DNA of 64,000 nucleotides from Cinclus cinclus. Taxonomy: Eukaryota; Chordata; Aves; Passeriformes; Cinclidae. The position numbers and the translations under genes were made by a program. The DNA lies in the NCBI RefSeq assembly GCF_963662255.1, contig NC_085059.1, forward strand, positions 6,171,234 through 6,235,233. The letters are read 5' to 3'. The notes beneath the pieces are model-generated. The model worked only from the letters and a program-made list of their open reading frames with translations, was not told the origin of the DNA and did not search any database. Shown piece by piece: positions 37,201 through 48,273 of this stretch; position 1 is the stretch's first letter, and each line of letters opens with the position of its first letter.

Positions 37201-40200
37201 CAGGCCGACCTATTTCTCACAAATCCTGACTCCTCTGGCCTTAAAACATCTTGACGCAGTGCTGAAACCAGCCTTGGCACAGCAGCCAGTCCCTGATTAA
37301 GCGGTAGTTGCCGTGGCTTGGCGTGGGCTTTGAGCGAGCAGACACTGGCTGGGAGAGCAGCATGGGTCGGGGAACACCAATGTGCTCATCAGGAATAATC
37401 AGGCATTGATGGTGATCAAAAACAGCAATACCATGGCTCAACCAGGATAAATGGTCCTTGCTGCCCGCAGCCCTGGGGTGCTGGGTGTTGTGGTTCTCTG
37501 CTGGGGCTGAAGGAGCTGGTGATGCAAGAGCTGTCCTACTTCACGCAAGCACAACCAGCACACCCCAAGCAGTGAGCCACTTTGTGGGGTCTGGGGGGTT
37601 CTTGAGACCCCAAACTAAGACAGCTTCTCCATGGAGGCTGCACCATGGAGCTGCAGGCAGGATGCCAGGCCTGATGGTGCTCTGGTCCCCAGGGAAGGAG
37701 GACCTCAGGCAGTTTCTGTGCAGAAACTACCCTGTTATGGCTGCAGGGACATCCCCAGCCTCCTGCAGAGCTGCAGCAGGGTGGCCAGCCAGGGCCCTTG
37801 GCCAGCTGGAGCCGCAGCTTTGCCTTGCTGGGGACACTGCTTGTCCCAGGGTGGGCTGGCGGGATGCAGGAATGGGTGTCAGCTTCCACCTACTGAGTCC
37901 TTTCCAAGGATGCTGCAGGGTAAACATCCTCCTGCCCCAGCTCAGGCATGGGGAGATCTCAGTGTGTGGTAGTAGGTCAGGAATTCTGGAATTCCCGGAG
38001 GTGATGTGATGTGGATGTCTAGCCTTTATCATGGATAAAGGATTTCCCATGGCTCCTCTTCCCTGAGAAAAGCCCTTTTCAGTCTTGCTCTTGTGCAGAG
38101 ACAACACAGCTGGACCCACAACAGACCTTGTGGGACCCTCCTCCCGTCCCACACCCCAGCATGGGACATTTTTGGGGAAGAAGCCAACACAGAACTCATT
38201 CCCAGTGGAGAATGTGCAGAGACAACCTTAGCCCGAATTCAAAAACTCCACAACCTTTTGGAAGAACTTCAGCCACGGCTGGAAATCGACCTGGAAAGCT
38301 GCCATGATTTGTGTGACACGGGGAAGGTCACCTGGGCAGCTGTGGATAGCAGAATTTGGGAGGCTTATTTAGATTAATGGTCCCAACCGAGCTGTCCCAG
38401 CAGCCCCAGGCTCCAACCTGAGCCAAGCCAGATGTGACAGTGAGCATCCCCCACAGCTGCCCATGCCTGGGGACCGCCAGGACACCTGCATCAGTCCCAT
38501 CCGGCTGCTGTGGGGCTGCCAAAACACCAACCAAGCTGGTGTCAGCTCAGCCCAGGACATGCTGGGAGGCACCCACTGATGGCCCAGCCATGCTGGATGA
38601 TGCTGGACTGCTCTAACACCTGGCACCGGGGCTGGCTTGTCCCCGCAGCCCCCTGGGTTCTCACGTGTCTCTACCAAGGAAACCTGAGCACATCCTGCCA
38701 TCCCAACCTCCCATTGGAGTGGCGGGTGTGATCTGGGTCCCCTCCCAGCAACCCGGATTCGATGCTCATGGAGGTTTCCACCGCAGCCGTGTCCCGGTGT
38801 CCCCTTGGTGTCCCCACAGTGGGATGGGAGCAGTCATGTCCCGGTGTCCCCGCAGTGTCCCCGCAGTGTCCCCGCAGTGGGAGCGGGTTGCCGGCCGGGA
38901 GGTCACGCCTGGCCGGCGGCGCTCATGGCGGACCCGCCATCCGGCTCAGCTGAAGCACATTTTGTTCGGCGCTTCCTGCATCCTGCCCCATCCCCACGCA
39001 GGGGGAGCGGGTCACCCTGGGGTCAGCCTGCTAATTGAAGCCTGGGGGACACGGCGGATGAGGTGGCTGAGACCCAGCACAGGAGACATGGAATGGGGGC
39101 ATCCCACAGCCGAGCCGGGTGCCCCACAAAGTGCTGCGGTGCCCCCGTGACAGGATAGCATGCGTCTCTCGCACCACTGTGGAGGTTCCATCTCCTGCTG
39201 CAGCTCACCCCAGAATCCATCCTCTCCAAGCCAGGCCACTGCACATGGAAAACACAGCTGGCATCGCTGCTGGACCAGTCCCACACCAGGGTCTGGCCTC
39301 ACCTGGCATCACTTGCTGGCACTTCCCATGCCACCAAGGCCAAGAGGGGATGGGGACACGGCTGTGCCGTCTGTGACAGCACGCCCTAGGGCCACAGGCA
39401 GGTTTGGTTGCCCTTCTGCTAACTCTGTTTAATGAGGATGTTAATTAAGAGAGACTCGAGGCCAGCCCTTGTGGTAGCGCCCAGGGTTGTCCCCCAGCGC
39501 CGTGCCGAGCTCATTATCACCATCCCATGTGCCCTGTGTCACCTGGCTGCCAGCGGGCACCCTAGGGACAGCAGTCCTGGGTGCCATTTCCCCAGCAGCA
39601 GCTGAGGATGGCCCAGCACAGGGGCTGAGCCTGACAGCGGGCGAACATGGAGGAGGGGATGGGCTCACCCTCGGGGTTTGCCTGAGGTCCTGCTCGTTAG
39701 GCAAGGCTCCAGGCCAGCACAGGGCCATCCTCCTACACACTCACCTGGGAGGCAGAGTTGCAGCCCAGCACGGGCGTGAGCTGGAACTGGGGTGGAGGGC
39801 ACCCAGAGCCCCATGTCCCACTTCCCCACCACCCCATCCCACGCACAGGCAGGGTTTGAATCCCACATCTGATTATTTTCTCCCAAACCTGTTTTCCTGC
39901 ATGGGGAAGTCCCTGCTCTCTTTGTCCCCTGCTAATGTCCCAGTCCTCCCTGGCAGCTCTATTTCCCTCCTATCACTCTCATCCCCTGCCCATCTCTCCT
40001 GCTAACTCCCGTGTTCCCTGCCAGTGCCCTGCCAGAGGGGCACAGCGGGGTTTACTGTGCCGTGATGGCATTACCTGCAGCATTGCTCTGTGCCAACAAC
40101 AGCCCCAAGCACATTCCTGTTGTGGGTGACAAAGCCAGAGCAGGGTGACATTCCCAGCTGTGGATGGGATGAAGCAGCACCCCCTTGCAACTCCCCAGGA

Positions 40201-41489
40201 GATCAGGACTGGGGAGGGGGCTCCGTGTGCTGTTGCCCAGGACACTCCCAGCGTGGGGTAGGAGCTGGCTCCCTGCGGGTGCCAGGACTGTGCCTTCACA
40301 CAGCCCCAACCCTTAGCCACAGTCATAACCCAGCCACACTCCTTTTTCCCATAACACCCCCACCACATTCCCGCTAAGTGCTTTCGGCTGTGTGAGCAAC
40401 ACGGGTTGGGAACCAGCTCCCAGCAGCCCCCCTTGCCACCGCCACCCTGTTTGGAGCAGAGCCATGCACCAGAGCCCTGCTGGGGCACGACCAGGGTCTG
40501 TCTATCCCTGCAGGCCTTGAGCTGTGTCACTCACCACACTGGCCCAGCTCCATCACTGTCACCACGTGCTGCAGTCGTTCTCGCACACAGCCCTGGGTTC
40601 AGGCGCTGGTGTCACCCGGGGTGCCTGGGCTCCAAACCACCCAAAGCTGCAGGAGCAGCTGCAGGGAATGCTGCTGGAGAGGGCATTTGGGGCAGCTTTC
40701 CCCAAGGACTTTCTGCTCCATCCCAGCAGGTCGCTGCCAGGCAGGGATGGAGCCCACGCACTGCCATCACCCCCCTCCTTCGGTTGCACATCTGGCCAAC
40801 AGATGCTGGCCCAAACACTGGCTGGAGATGGGGACAAAGGCTCTGGCTACCTCCTCCCGGAAAGGCAGAGCCAGCACTGCCGGGTCCAGCCGGATCTACT
40901 TCTTGCCTGGCTGGGATGACCCTGGAGAACCTCCAGGGGACTGGGAGGAGGCTCCCACCCCACCTGCCTGGCATGATTCCCAGCACAGCACCCCAAGCAC
41001 CAACCTGATGGCTCATCCGTGGCTGAGCCCATCCAACATCCCCTCCATCCCAGACAGCTCCTTCTGATCCAGTCCCAACATGAGGCCAGGCTGGAAAGCC
41101 ATCCCAGAGCCCACTCACCTTTGGGATCTCATTTTAGACTTGTCCAAACAACACGAGCCTCACTGCCCATTCTACATGGCACATTAATATTATTTCACCA
41201 AAACAAGTGGTGTTGGCACTGTTGGGTAAAACTCCAGGCAAATCAAGCCAGGAAATATCCCCAGGAGGAGCGGAGGCTGGCTTAGCCCAGACACTGCCAG
41301 GATTAACCAGGGGGATTTAGCAGCCAGGGCGACTCCAGCTCAGCTCATCACACCGTCCCACCATGCTCCGGCATTGTCACTGGAGAGGTCCCCACAGCCA
41401 GCAGGACCATGGCACATGGGCCACCACCACTGCTGGGGGGCCTGGAGGGCTAGACAGAGGGGTAGGAGAGAAATGACCAAGCTGGAAAT
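34299..41489. other. non-coding flank immediately 3' of CXXC5
   Basis: No CR1 recognised in about 7 kb. AT-rich pockets lie at 34380-34600 and 41140-41270. A 94-codon frame ending at 38377 is treated as a finding, not a gene. Confidence 0.4.
38844..38878. repeat. 11-bp tandem repeat, three copies
   Basis: The unit gtgtccccgca is repeated three times at 38844, 38855 and 38866. Confidence 0.85.
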
Positions 41490-41512
41490 CATGACACAAA
41501 ACATGCATTCAT

Positions 41513-41518
41513 TTTATT
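41513..41518 (-). terminator. distal poly(A) signal AATAAA of CXXC5
   Basis: TTTATT on the plus strand reads AATAAA on the coding strand. It is the last such hexamer before the sequence returns to GC-rich non-transcribed character. Cleavage would be about 10-30 nt further left, near 41490-41503. Confidence 0.65.
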
Positions 41519-41659
41519 CACAAAAACAGCCTGGATCGCTAAAACATTACAAACAGCATTTCAATTTAATGATGGAGAGAGAGCTGGAGAGACGGGGGGT
41601 GAACAGAAGAGAAATATCACTTTGCGTAACTGCTTCAGCACAGGTCCTGCAATATTTGT

Positions 41660-41665
41660 TTTATT
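41660..41665 (-). terminator. possible proximal poly(A) signal AATAAA
   Basis: A second AATAAA on the coding strand, within an A/T-rich part of the 3' UTR. Its use would shorten the UTR by about 150 nt. Another copy lies at 42256-42261 and would give a UTR of only about 250 nt. Which is used cannot be told from sequence. Confidence 0.35.
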
Positions 41666-42455
41666 TTGATTTTAACTTCTGTAAGTTTACAAAAATTACT
41701 TATAGGAGTAAACCATTGCAATTAGGAGGATTTTGTGTACGCAGCATTTCTTGTTCTATATTAATAAACTAACAACGACTCTCTTTTTTTTGCCTTTTTT
41801 TTACTCTTTTTTTTTCCTTTTTTTTGAATTCCGCCAGTTGTGTAGCAATTGTTTTCTTCCACCTTTTATATACTGACCCTCTTGTGGGCTAAACTTCCAG
41901 AGGTGAATGGTGAGGAGAAGGGATACTACATCGCTTTAAACATATTCTCATTTATAAACATGAAGTTGAGGCATTCTAGAAACTATCCACTCTATTGTAT
42001 GATGGGAAAGAATCAAATAAAAAGTATAAATGAGGGTGCAATTAAACAACTGTGCTAAATTACAGTAGTGCTTATTAGTAACTAGATTTTAAAAGGTTAC
42101 TGTAAATTTACATTCCCTACACAAGTACTGCATCTTTCACACATAAACAACATCAACACCAAAACACAGAAAGAAACTGATTGTCCATACTCTGTCTATT
42201 AAGTCTTGGTACTTTACAGATCCATTGTTTTTTTCTTTTAATTATTTTTTTGTTTTTTATTTGAAAAGCAGTTAAATGTCTGACTAGGACTCGAAGATGT
42301 TAAAACGAACGCAAAAAAAAAAAAAGAAAAAAGAAAAAATTATAAAAACAGGAATGAGATTTGCGAGAAAATATTTTTGGTTCTAAAGAGACACAGGTGC
42401 ATCCATTCATTTCAGCCAAAAATCCCTTGCCTGAGACAACACAAGCAAGCAGTGA

Positions 42456-42466
42456 CATTGCACTTG
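42456..42466 (-). promoter_or_regulatory. miR-25/32/92/363/367-family target site in the CXXC5 3' UTR
   Basis: The plus strand reads CATTGCACTTG, identical to nucleotides 1-11 of miR-25 as I recall it, so the CXXC5 mRNA can pair over 11 contiguous bases including the whole seed (GTGCAAT in the mRNA). The site begins 28 nt after the stop codon, outside the ribosome shadow. This is a sequence match, not proof of regulation. Confidence 0.5.
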
Positions 42467-42493
42467 GATGACAGAGCTTTGGGATTCCCGTTC

Positions 42494-42538
42494 CTACTGG
42501 AACCATCTGAACGCGGCTCCTGTAGGAAGCATCACCTT
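42494..42538 (-). CDS. CXXC5: CXXC5 terminal coding exon (residues 263-276 and stop)
   Basis: The minus strand encodes KVMLPTGAAFRWFQ followed by TAG (stop at 42494-42496). This is exactly the C-terminal tail expected after LKKKPSAALE in CXXC5. The exon is preceded by a textbook acceptor: a CTAAC branch-point-like motif at 42589-42593, a long C/T tract, then CAG (AG at 42539-42540). Phase is 0 and joins the GAG codon at 47242-47244. The exon is too short to be seen as an open reading frame, so it was found by searching for the expected tail. Reading through the donor instead would add only eight residues (VTGPSQAP) before a stop. Confidence 0.96.
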   Translation of the reverse strand, partial: KVMLPTGAAFRWFQ

Positions 42539-44282
42539 CTGGAAAGGAAGAGAGACAGGGAGGGGGACAGAAGAAGAAGGGACAAGGCGTTAGGTCGGGT
42601 CCGGCACAGGTGTGCAGCACCAGGGCTGGGCACCCACCCCTCACCCCACCCCTCATCCCGGTCCCCAGCCTTGGGATGGATCCAGCCCAGGCTCAGCACC
42701 CTTTGATGCAGCTCTACATCCCAAAATTTCCAACCCACTATGCCAGCAGGAGGGAGAACTGAGTCCCCCTGCTGCCAGACCCCCTCCTGACCGGGCACCA
42801 GCACAGCAGCTCGGCCATTGCTCCCACACCCTCATGTCCCCCTGTCCCAGTGCCACAGCTGGCACAATGTCCCTCTGGCCAGCAGTGAGCACACTGGCTG
42901 GGCTGTGGGCAGTCAGCATGGCCTGGCATAACCCAGCACAGTCCCCTCACTGCCAACCCCCACAGTCCCTGCTATGGACGGACAGACAGACACCCAGAGG
43001 ACAGGAGCCCAACCACCAGATGGGTGTAGGAGCGCATTTGGATGGAAACTGGGGCAGGGAGTAGGAGCTGGATGGGCCTGGGCACACCAGAGCAGGAGCT
43101 GCTCAGGACATGGGACGTGCTCAGCCTCAAAGAACAACCTTGATCCCAACAGAGCAACTGCAGGCACCACTGGGTACCTCAGCACCTCACAGGGTGAAGG
43201 GGAATGAGTCCCACCAGGCTCACCCCACGGCCAACAAAGAGCCAAACGGTGGACAAGATCTCTTAGAAGCCCTCCAGGAAAGATGGTGTGGGGCCATGCC
43301 CCAGTAGCACTGTGGTCCTCTGGAAGGAGAACCAGGGACATTTCCCATCTGCATGAGGTGGAGAGCCTGCGCAATGTTCATGAGAACAGAGGTGGAGTAT
43401 GCAAGGACCACAACGTTTCTCAGTGCCAAGGCTGAGCTGTGCCAGCCAGACACACAACCACCACAGGATCACCACACAATCACCTGAGAGGACCCTTCAG
43501 GTCCCACATCTCCAAACAAGCAAGGAACATCAATGGGAAAGAGGCCACAGGTTGCAGTGACAGGTGTGGGCCAGCAGACTGGCTGCCATGGGGCCCGCAG
43601 GGGCACAATGCTGAGCCCATGTACAGGGCTGGGACACCTCACGTAGCATCCCAAGAGTCAAAGCAGACTCATTTTGTTCCCTAATTCTATGCAGATCTCA
43701 CTGGGTCCTTCTCTTGGATCAAGACATCTACCAAGCCTCAATGAAAAACCAGAGCAGCACCACCCCATCCCTGCAGGAGCACGTCCCCTTCCACAGGCAC
43801 AACCCAAACACAGGGCTTGGGCAAGGGCCAGAATGGACAAGAGCTGGTGGTGACCACCAGGCTGCTGACAGATGTCACCTGCTCCTGCTCCCAGCTCATG
43901 CTGGGGAGAACATTGAGCTGGGGCATGCTGCAGGCATCACCCCTTCCCCAAGGTGTCTGTGACACACCATCAGACGTCCGGGAAGGCACAAGTGCCCGTG
44001 CCCAGTGATGCACAGGGCTGTGGCGCTCCACACTGACCACACTGGATCCCACTCAAGGCAATGAATGCAGAAAAGGCAAGTCAGAGCAGGGTGAACTCTC
44101 CAGAACTGGCCACCTACCCAGATCCATCATCCCAGAGGAGAGGAAAGAGGGGAGAGGCAGCTTCTCATGGGTCTGGAAGGAAATGGCTGATAAATACCTC
44201 TGGTCCTTTATTATTAAATTAAGATGAACAACCAGCTCTAATATTGATGCCTGGGAGAGATCCCCCTCATCCCCTCAATCAC

Positions 44283-44720
44283 ACTCACAGAATGGTTTAG
44301 AGGAGATCTTAAAGATCATCTCATTCTACCCCCTGCCATAGGCAGGGACACCTTCCACTATCCTAGGTTGCTCCAAGCCCCATCCAACCTGGCCTCAGAC
44401 ACTTCCAGCAGTGAGGCAGCCACAGCTTCTCTGCACAACCTGTGCCAGGGCCTCACCACCCTCATCATAAACATTTCTACCTTATGTCCAACTTAAGTCT
44501 ATCCTCTCTCAGTTTAAAATGTTCACCCCTTGTCCTCCATGGCCAAAGTCTCTCTGCGAGGCTGACATTAGGGTGACAGTGACCCTCACTGGCTCTATCT
44601 GGGGCACCAAAGCTCTTCAGCACAGCTTCTCTGGATAGAGAACAGCTCTGATGAGTCAAATCCCAACTATTCATGGCCTTCATGTGACCTCCAGCTCTGC
44701 AGACAAGTCCAGGGTGACCT
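44283..44720 (-). mobile_element. CR1 LINE 3' fragment in the CXXC5 intron
   Basis: Reverse-complement CR1: cacagaatggtttagagg at the 3' end, ggacaccttccactatccta, ccatccaacctggcctcaga, cagcttctctgcacaacctg, then gttcaccccttgtcct. It lies in the intron in the same orientation as the gene. Confidence 0.88.
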
Positions 44721-45789
44721 GTGCAGGGCTGGCCAGCAGCCCTCACAGCATCAGCCAGGGTTTGCTGGGGCTGGCAGAGCCCAGAGGAGCCTGGTCAGGG
44801 CAAGGACGTGTTGCTGCCTGCTCCCAACCTCGCCGGTCTTAGAGCCCCAGGCAGCCCCACCAGAGCAGGACACCAGTGGTGACCGGTTCTTCGGGCTCTG
44901 TAGATGTGCAGATAAAGCTGAACGGCAGTTGAGGGATTTAGCCAATTTTTTTACACCATCATAAAGGTTTAATTCTATTTTTTTTTTACTGCTTGATTTT
45001 AGATCAATGTTTAATTGTAGCTGCAGCTCCTGTCTGGGCTCTCTGAGAACATTCCTCTGGATGCACAGGGGTGGCAGGACAGAGTCACTGTCCTGCTCCT
45101 GGGCAATGGCACTGCTCCCCACAGACAGGGGCAATGCTTCACAAAGCCTTGTGAATGATTCAGCCCCACATGAAGGGCCACTGAATGGCCCCTTCTGTCC
45201 CAGTATCAAGTACGGCAGTGTGATGGCACCCCAGCAGGACCAGCAGTCAATGGAGCTCTGCATCCTGGCATTCTCCAGACAGATCTCCAGCGCAGCACAG
45301 GGTTGGCCCAATGTTTGAGCAAGGCTGGTTGGCAGGTCAGATTTAACAACCCAACTTTCACCCAGGTGACCTGGGACATCAGCCGAGGTCATGGTGTCCC
45401 TGTCCCAGCCACAATCTTGTACAACCCTACCAAGGTCAACACAGGGTGCAAGCAGATGTTCTGAGAGAGGGGAGGGTCTGTCATGAAAACAGGAAGGTGA
45501 TGCCCTGGAGAAACCCACACCTGCCCAGGCATCCGTCCCCCCAGCACGGTGGCATGAACTTGAGCTCTCTCTTGAGTCTCGACACACCTGGTCATGCCCA
45601 GGAGGGATGGGGATTCATCTCAGGTGGGGCCCAACTCTACAAGATGCAGAACCCTATTTCAGTGGCCTCAATTTCCCAGCCAGTCATGAGATGGAGAAAC
45701 CCATCACAGGGGTGATCATTCCATGGGTTCCTGGTGCTCTTTATGACCCCTAGACCCAGTGCTGGCAGAAGGGAGCGACTCCTCTGGCT

Positions 45790-46050
45790 GCTGTGAGCTC
45801 CAAGTTTATTGACCTGCTTTAGGACTCTTTGGAAGAAATGAACTTTTTTTTTCCCTTTCTCCCTTTTTCCAGATCACTGACTCAGCAAATTAGAACAAGA
45901 ATATAATTTAGCAATACAGCGGTTTTTGAAAGACACAGTCCCCCTCTCCTCATCCCCACCACCCAAATAGATTTTTTTCCCCTTCAGTATTCATTCAGAG
46001 CTGATGCTAATTGAAAAACGTAGAACGTGGCTGAGGGAGCAGCAGGCTTT
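45790..46050. promoter_or_regulatory. candidate enhancer in the CXXC5 intron
   Basis: An AT-rich block standing out from its GC-rich surroundings. It contains TGACTCAGCA (45878-45887), a Maf/AP-1-type site, and TTAGAACAAGAATATAATTT- and GCTAATTGAAAA-like stretches. No coding or repeat identity. The call rests on composition and motifs only. Confidence 0.3.
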
Positions 46051-47241
46051 GGTTGCCTTGAGACCACCAGAGGATGGCCAAAGCCCTTGTGCCAGGATGC
46101 ACGATCCAGCTGATGTCCAGGTGACTTTTTAGCCCCTGCTGTCTCTCCATGGGGATGTGCTCACCAGAAGGAGGAAGCACACCGGCATGGCTGAGAGTGG
46201 GGTCAGCTCATGGGAAAATCAAACCTGGCTTCAGCACAACACCAGGGTGTGCAGGAAGAGGGAGGCTCTGCCAGGGCAGCGTGTACATGGGACACCCCTG
46301 CCCTGCTGGCACCCAGCCCCACCATGCCATGCAGCAGCCCACGGCCCCTAATAAGTTTCAGGCCCACACAACCCAAGTCATCAGACTTTCCCTGTAGTCC
46401 CCACATAAATCCACCCCTCCCCAGTGGATTTGGCAAGGTGGCACTCCAACCCAATGGTTCTCCTCCAAAGCCAAGGACATCCACAAGCAGGCCGTGGTGG
46501 GCAGTGACAGCCTGAGCATCTGGCTCACACCTGGGCATCCCCAGCAGGAGCAGGGACGTTACTGGCTCTGCTGGGTGCTGAAACAGGAGCACTGCCAGTG
46601 GGGACTGCAGCACTCCTGCCATGGGAAATCCAGCTGCTGCCTTACAGATTCATCCTGAGCACCCCAGAGGGATGCTGGCCCAGGGAGACTGGCACAGCCA
46701 CTCCACTGGGGATGCTGCCCAGTGCACACTGCAGCAGTTTGCTCCCAAAACCAGGGGACGTTGTGCTCCTGCTCAGAGCAGAGGGGCTGGCCTTTGGCTG
46801 CACTGTGGCCATGGGTTTCATCATCACCAATTATCCCCAGATCTGCCCCAAAATGTCGTCCCCTTCCTCTGGGGTTATATGTTGCTCCCCAGCTCAGGGA
46901 GCTGCCACCTGCTGAGGATAGGGAATGCTGTCACCAAAACCCCAGCAGAGCCCTGCTGCTGCCTGTGCTTGCAAAGGGGAGAGCAAAGTCCAGTATGTCC
47001 AGGGACCCCAGGGAGAGACCCCAGCCCTCCTCCCCACACCAGTCAACCCCAGTACATAGCAGAAGGTGGGGACTGGGGGCACTGGGCAGAGCACACGTCT
47101 CAGGGTGAGAGCTGCTAATGGAAAAGGGAAAAATAAAAAAAAAAAAGTAAGAAGTACCAGGTGTTTTATTATCTAGGGCAAGATCCAAACCCAGGAGCGC
47201 AGCCCGAGGAGGGGTTAGGGTGCCTGAGAGGGGCCGGTTAC

Positions 47242-48027
47242 CTCCAGTGCTGCAGAAGGCTTCTTTTTGAGTTCTTCACATTTTCGGAATTTGCAAATCT
47301 GGTGGCCAGTTTTGCGATTCCTACAACTGCTGCACTGCTCGCAGTTTATCCGTCTTCGGCAGGGCGGGCACATGCCGCATCTTTTCCGTTTCTTTTTCCC
47401 CGAATTGATGGCAGATGCCAACTCATTCTGCATGGGATACTCTGCCAAGCCAGCCATATGGAGCGCGCTCTCTGCCAGAAACACGCCGGCAGGGGTCATA
47501 ATGAAAAGGCCTGGGTTGATGGGAAAAGCCCCCAGGTAAGGAAAATCAGAGGGGCCGTTCATTGTCTCTGCAGCTGAGACTGCCTCCATGTCAGAGATAC
47601 CAGTCCCGTGCTCGCTTGTTAGAGGAAGATGCTCCTGTACCACTCTTTTGAGCATTTCTGTTGACTGAGCAAACTGTTGGAGGGCGGTCTGTCCTTCTGA
47701 GGAGAGCTCCGACATCCGGTCTAATTTGCTCAGCATACTAGAGATGTTTTTGTGCTTTGAGGTAGAATGACTTTTATCCACAGTCGCATCGTTGCCATTA
47801 GCTAAGGGGTTGCCTTTCTCTGAATGTTCGCTTACCGAGCTGCTGCTACCAAAGGTGGAATAGTGGGAGAGTGGACGGGACTTCTTAAGACTTTTGTTCA
47901 AAGGTTCACTTATTATTCCACTTTTGTTCCTCCTCTCGGAGTTGACAGGGGGTTGAGAGTCATCTTGATTGTTTTTTTCCGTCTCTGGCTTGTTCCCAGT
48001 GTCTTGATGGGAGCCCGAATTTGACAT
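47242..48027 (-). CDS. CXXC5: CXXC5 main coding exon (residues 1-262), CXXC-type zinc finger protein 5
   Basis: This exon encodes residues 1-262 of a 276-residue CXXC5. CXXC5 is a nuclear and cytoplasmic regulator that binds unmethylated CpG DNA and binds Dishevelled to damp Wnt signalling; it is induced by BMP4 (family knowledge). Visible features are a hydrophilic Ser/Asn/Asp-rich N-terminus (1-30), the conserved block ERRNKSGIISEPLNKSL (31-47), LQQFAQSTEMLKRVVQEHLP (116-135), the hydrophobic DFPYLGAFPINPGLFIMTPA (161-180), a basic KKKRKR nuclear signal (211-216), and the zinc finger with C217, C220, C223, C229, C232, C235, C245 and C250. The Dvl-binding motif KTGHQI lies at 239-244. The start is the ATG at 48027 in GGCACCATGT context; an in-frame TGA at 48193-48195 closes the frame upstream. 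The exon ends GAG|GTAACC at 47242. The CXXC4 paralogue is ruled out by the whole N-terminal half. The protein is shorter than human CXXC5 (322 aa) because Ala/Gly runs are absent. Confidence 0.97.
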
Positions 48028-48059
48028 GGTGCCCGGAACACAACAACCAAACCAACCCC

Positions 48060-48067
<8 letters not shown>

Positions 48068-48093
<26 letters not shown>
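48068..48093. repeat. poly(A) run (poly(U) in the CXXC5 leader)
   Basis: More than 20 consecutive A on the plus strand, followed by further A-rich sequence to 48118. On the transcript strand it is a U tract about 40 nt upstream of the start codon. Length is prone to slippage or sequencing error. Confidence 0.95.
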
Positions 48094-48094
<1 letters not shown>

Positions 48095-48207
48095 CCAAGA
48101 AAACAAACAAAAAAAAAACCCCACCCCAATGCCAAAGCAAAAGACCCCCAAAGCCCTTCTGGTAGCACCGGCCCGCCAGCCACCGGGGACGCTCAGACGG
48201 GGCCGCG

Positions 48208-48210
48208 CAT
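48208..48210 (-). other. upstream ATG of uORF 2 in the CXXC5 leader (MRGPV-stop)
   Basis: The ATG at 48210 opens a five-codon reading frame (M R G P V) that stops at TGA 48193-48195. It is in the same frame as CXXC5 but closes 166 nt before the CXXC5 ATG. If the 5' UTR model is right, ribosomes meet it before the main start. Confidence 0.55.
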
Positions 48211-48258
48211 CAACGGGGCGTCTCCTCCTGCTCCGGCTGCGGAGGACTCAGGGTGCTC

Positions 48259-48273
48259 TCAGTGCACAGACAT
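48259..48273 (-). other. uORF 1 in the CXXC5 leader (MSVH-stop)
   Basis: The ATG at 48273-48271 is followed by three codons and a TGA at 48259-48261. It lies 32 nt inside the proposed exon. Its context is AGTATGT, so it is likely a leaky start. It is a possible translation modulator only if this exon is joined to upstream non-coding exons as proposed. Confidence 0.5.

Larger units (their letters stand above)
41490..42493 (-). other. CXXC5: CXXC5 3' UTR
   Basis: About 1 kb of AT-rich sequence follows the stop codon at 42494, in sharp contrast to the GC-rich DNA on either side, which is typical of a conserved vertebrate 3' UTR. It holds U-rich tracts in the transcript sense (42309-42341), a 12-bp palindrome TGTAAATTTACA at 42101-42112, and an 11-nt microRNA-25-type site at 42456-42466. 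Candidate AATAAA hexamers on the minus strand occur at 42256-42261, 41660-41665 and 41513-41518. The end is placed downstream of the last, so the boundary is approximate. Confidence 0.8.
42539..47241 (-). other. CXXC5: CXXC5 last intron
   Basis: A GT-AG intron of about 4.7 kb. The donor reads GAG|GTAACC (minus strand, 47242/47241) and the acceptor TTTCCAG|AAGGTG (42539/42538). The intron carries a CR1 fragment in the same orientation as the gene (about 44283-44720) and an AT-rich block near 45790-46050 that may be regulatory. Apart from these, 42600-44280, 44720-45790 and 46060-47240 show no recognisable gene, repeat array or RNA. Confidence 0.93.

Noticed and set aside
47242..48027. CXXC4 (IDAX) as identity
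   Set aside because: CXXC4 shares only the finger region; the ERRNKSGIISEP, LQQFAQSTEMLKR and PYLGAFPINPG blocks and the KVMLPTGAAFRWFQ tail are those of CXXC5.
47215..48183. 322-codon version of the CXXC5 frame starting at GTG 48183 and ending after VTGPSQAP
   Set aside because: The extra N-terminus is low-complexity translation of the leader (Phe run from poly(U)) and begins at a GTG; the C-terminal eight codons are intron read-through past a good GT donor. The matching length to human CXXC5 is a coincidence.
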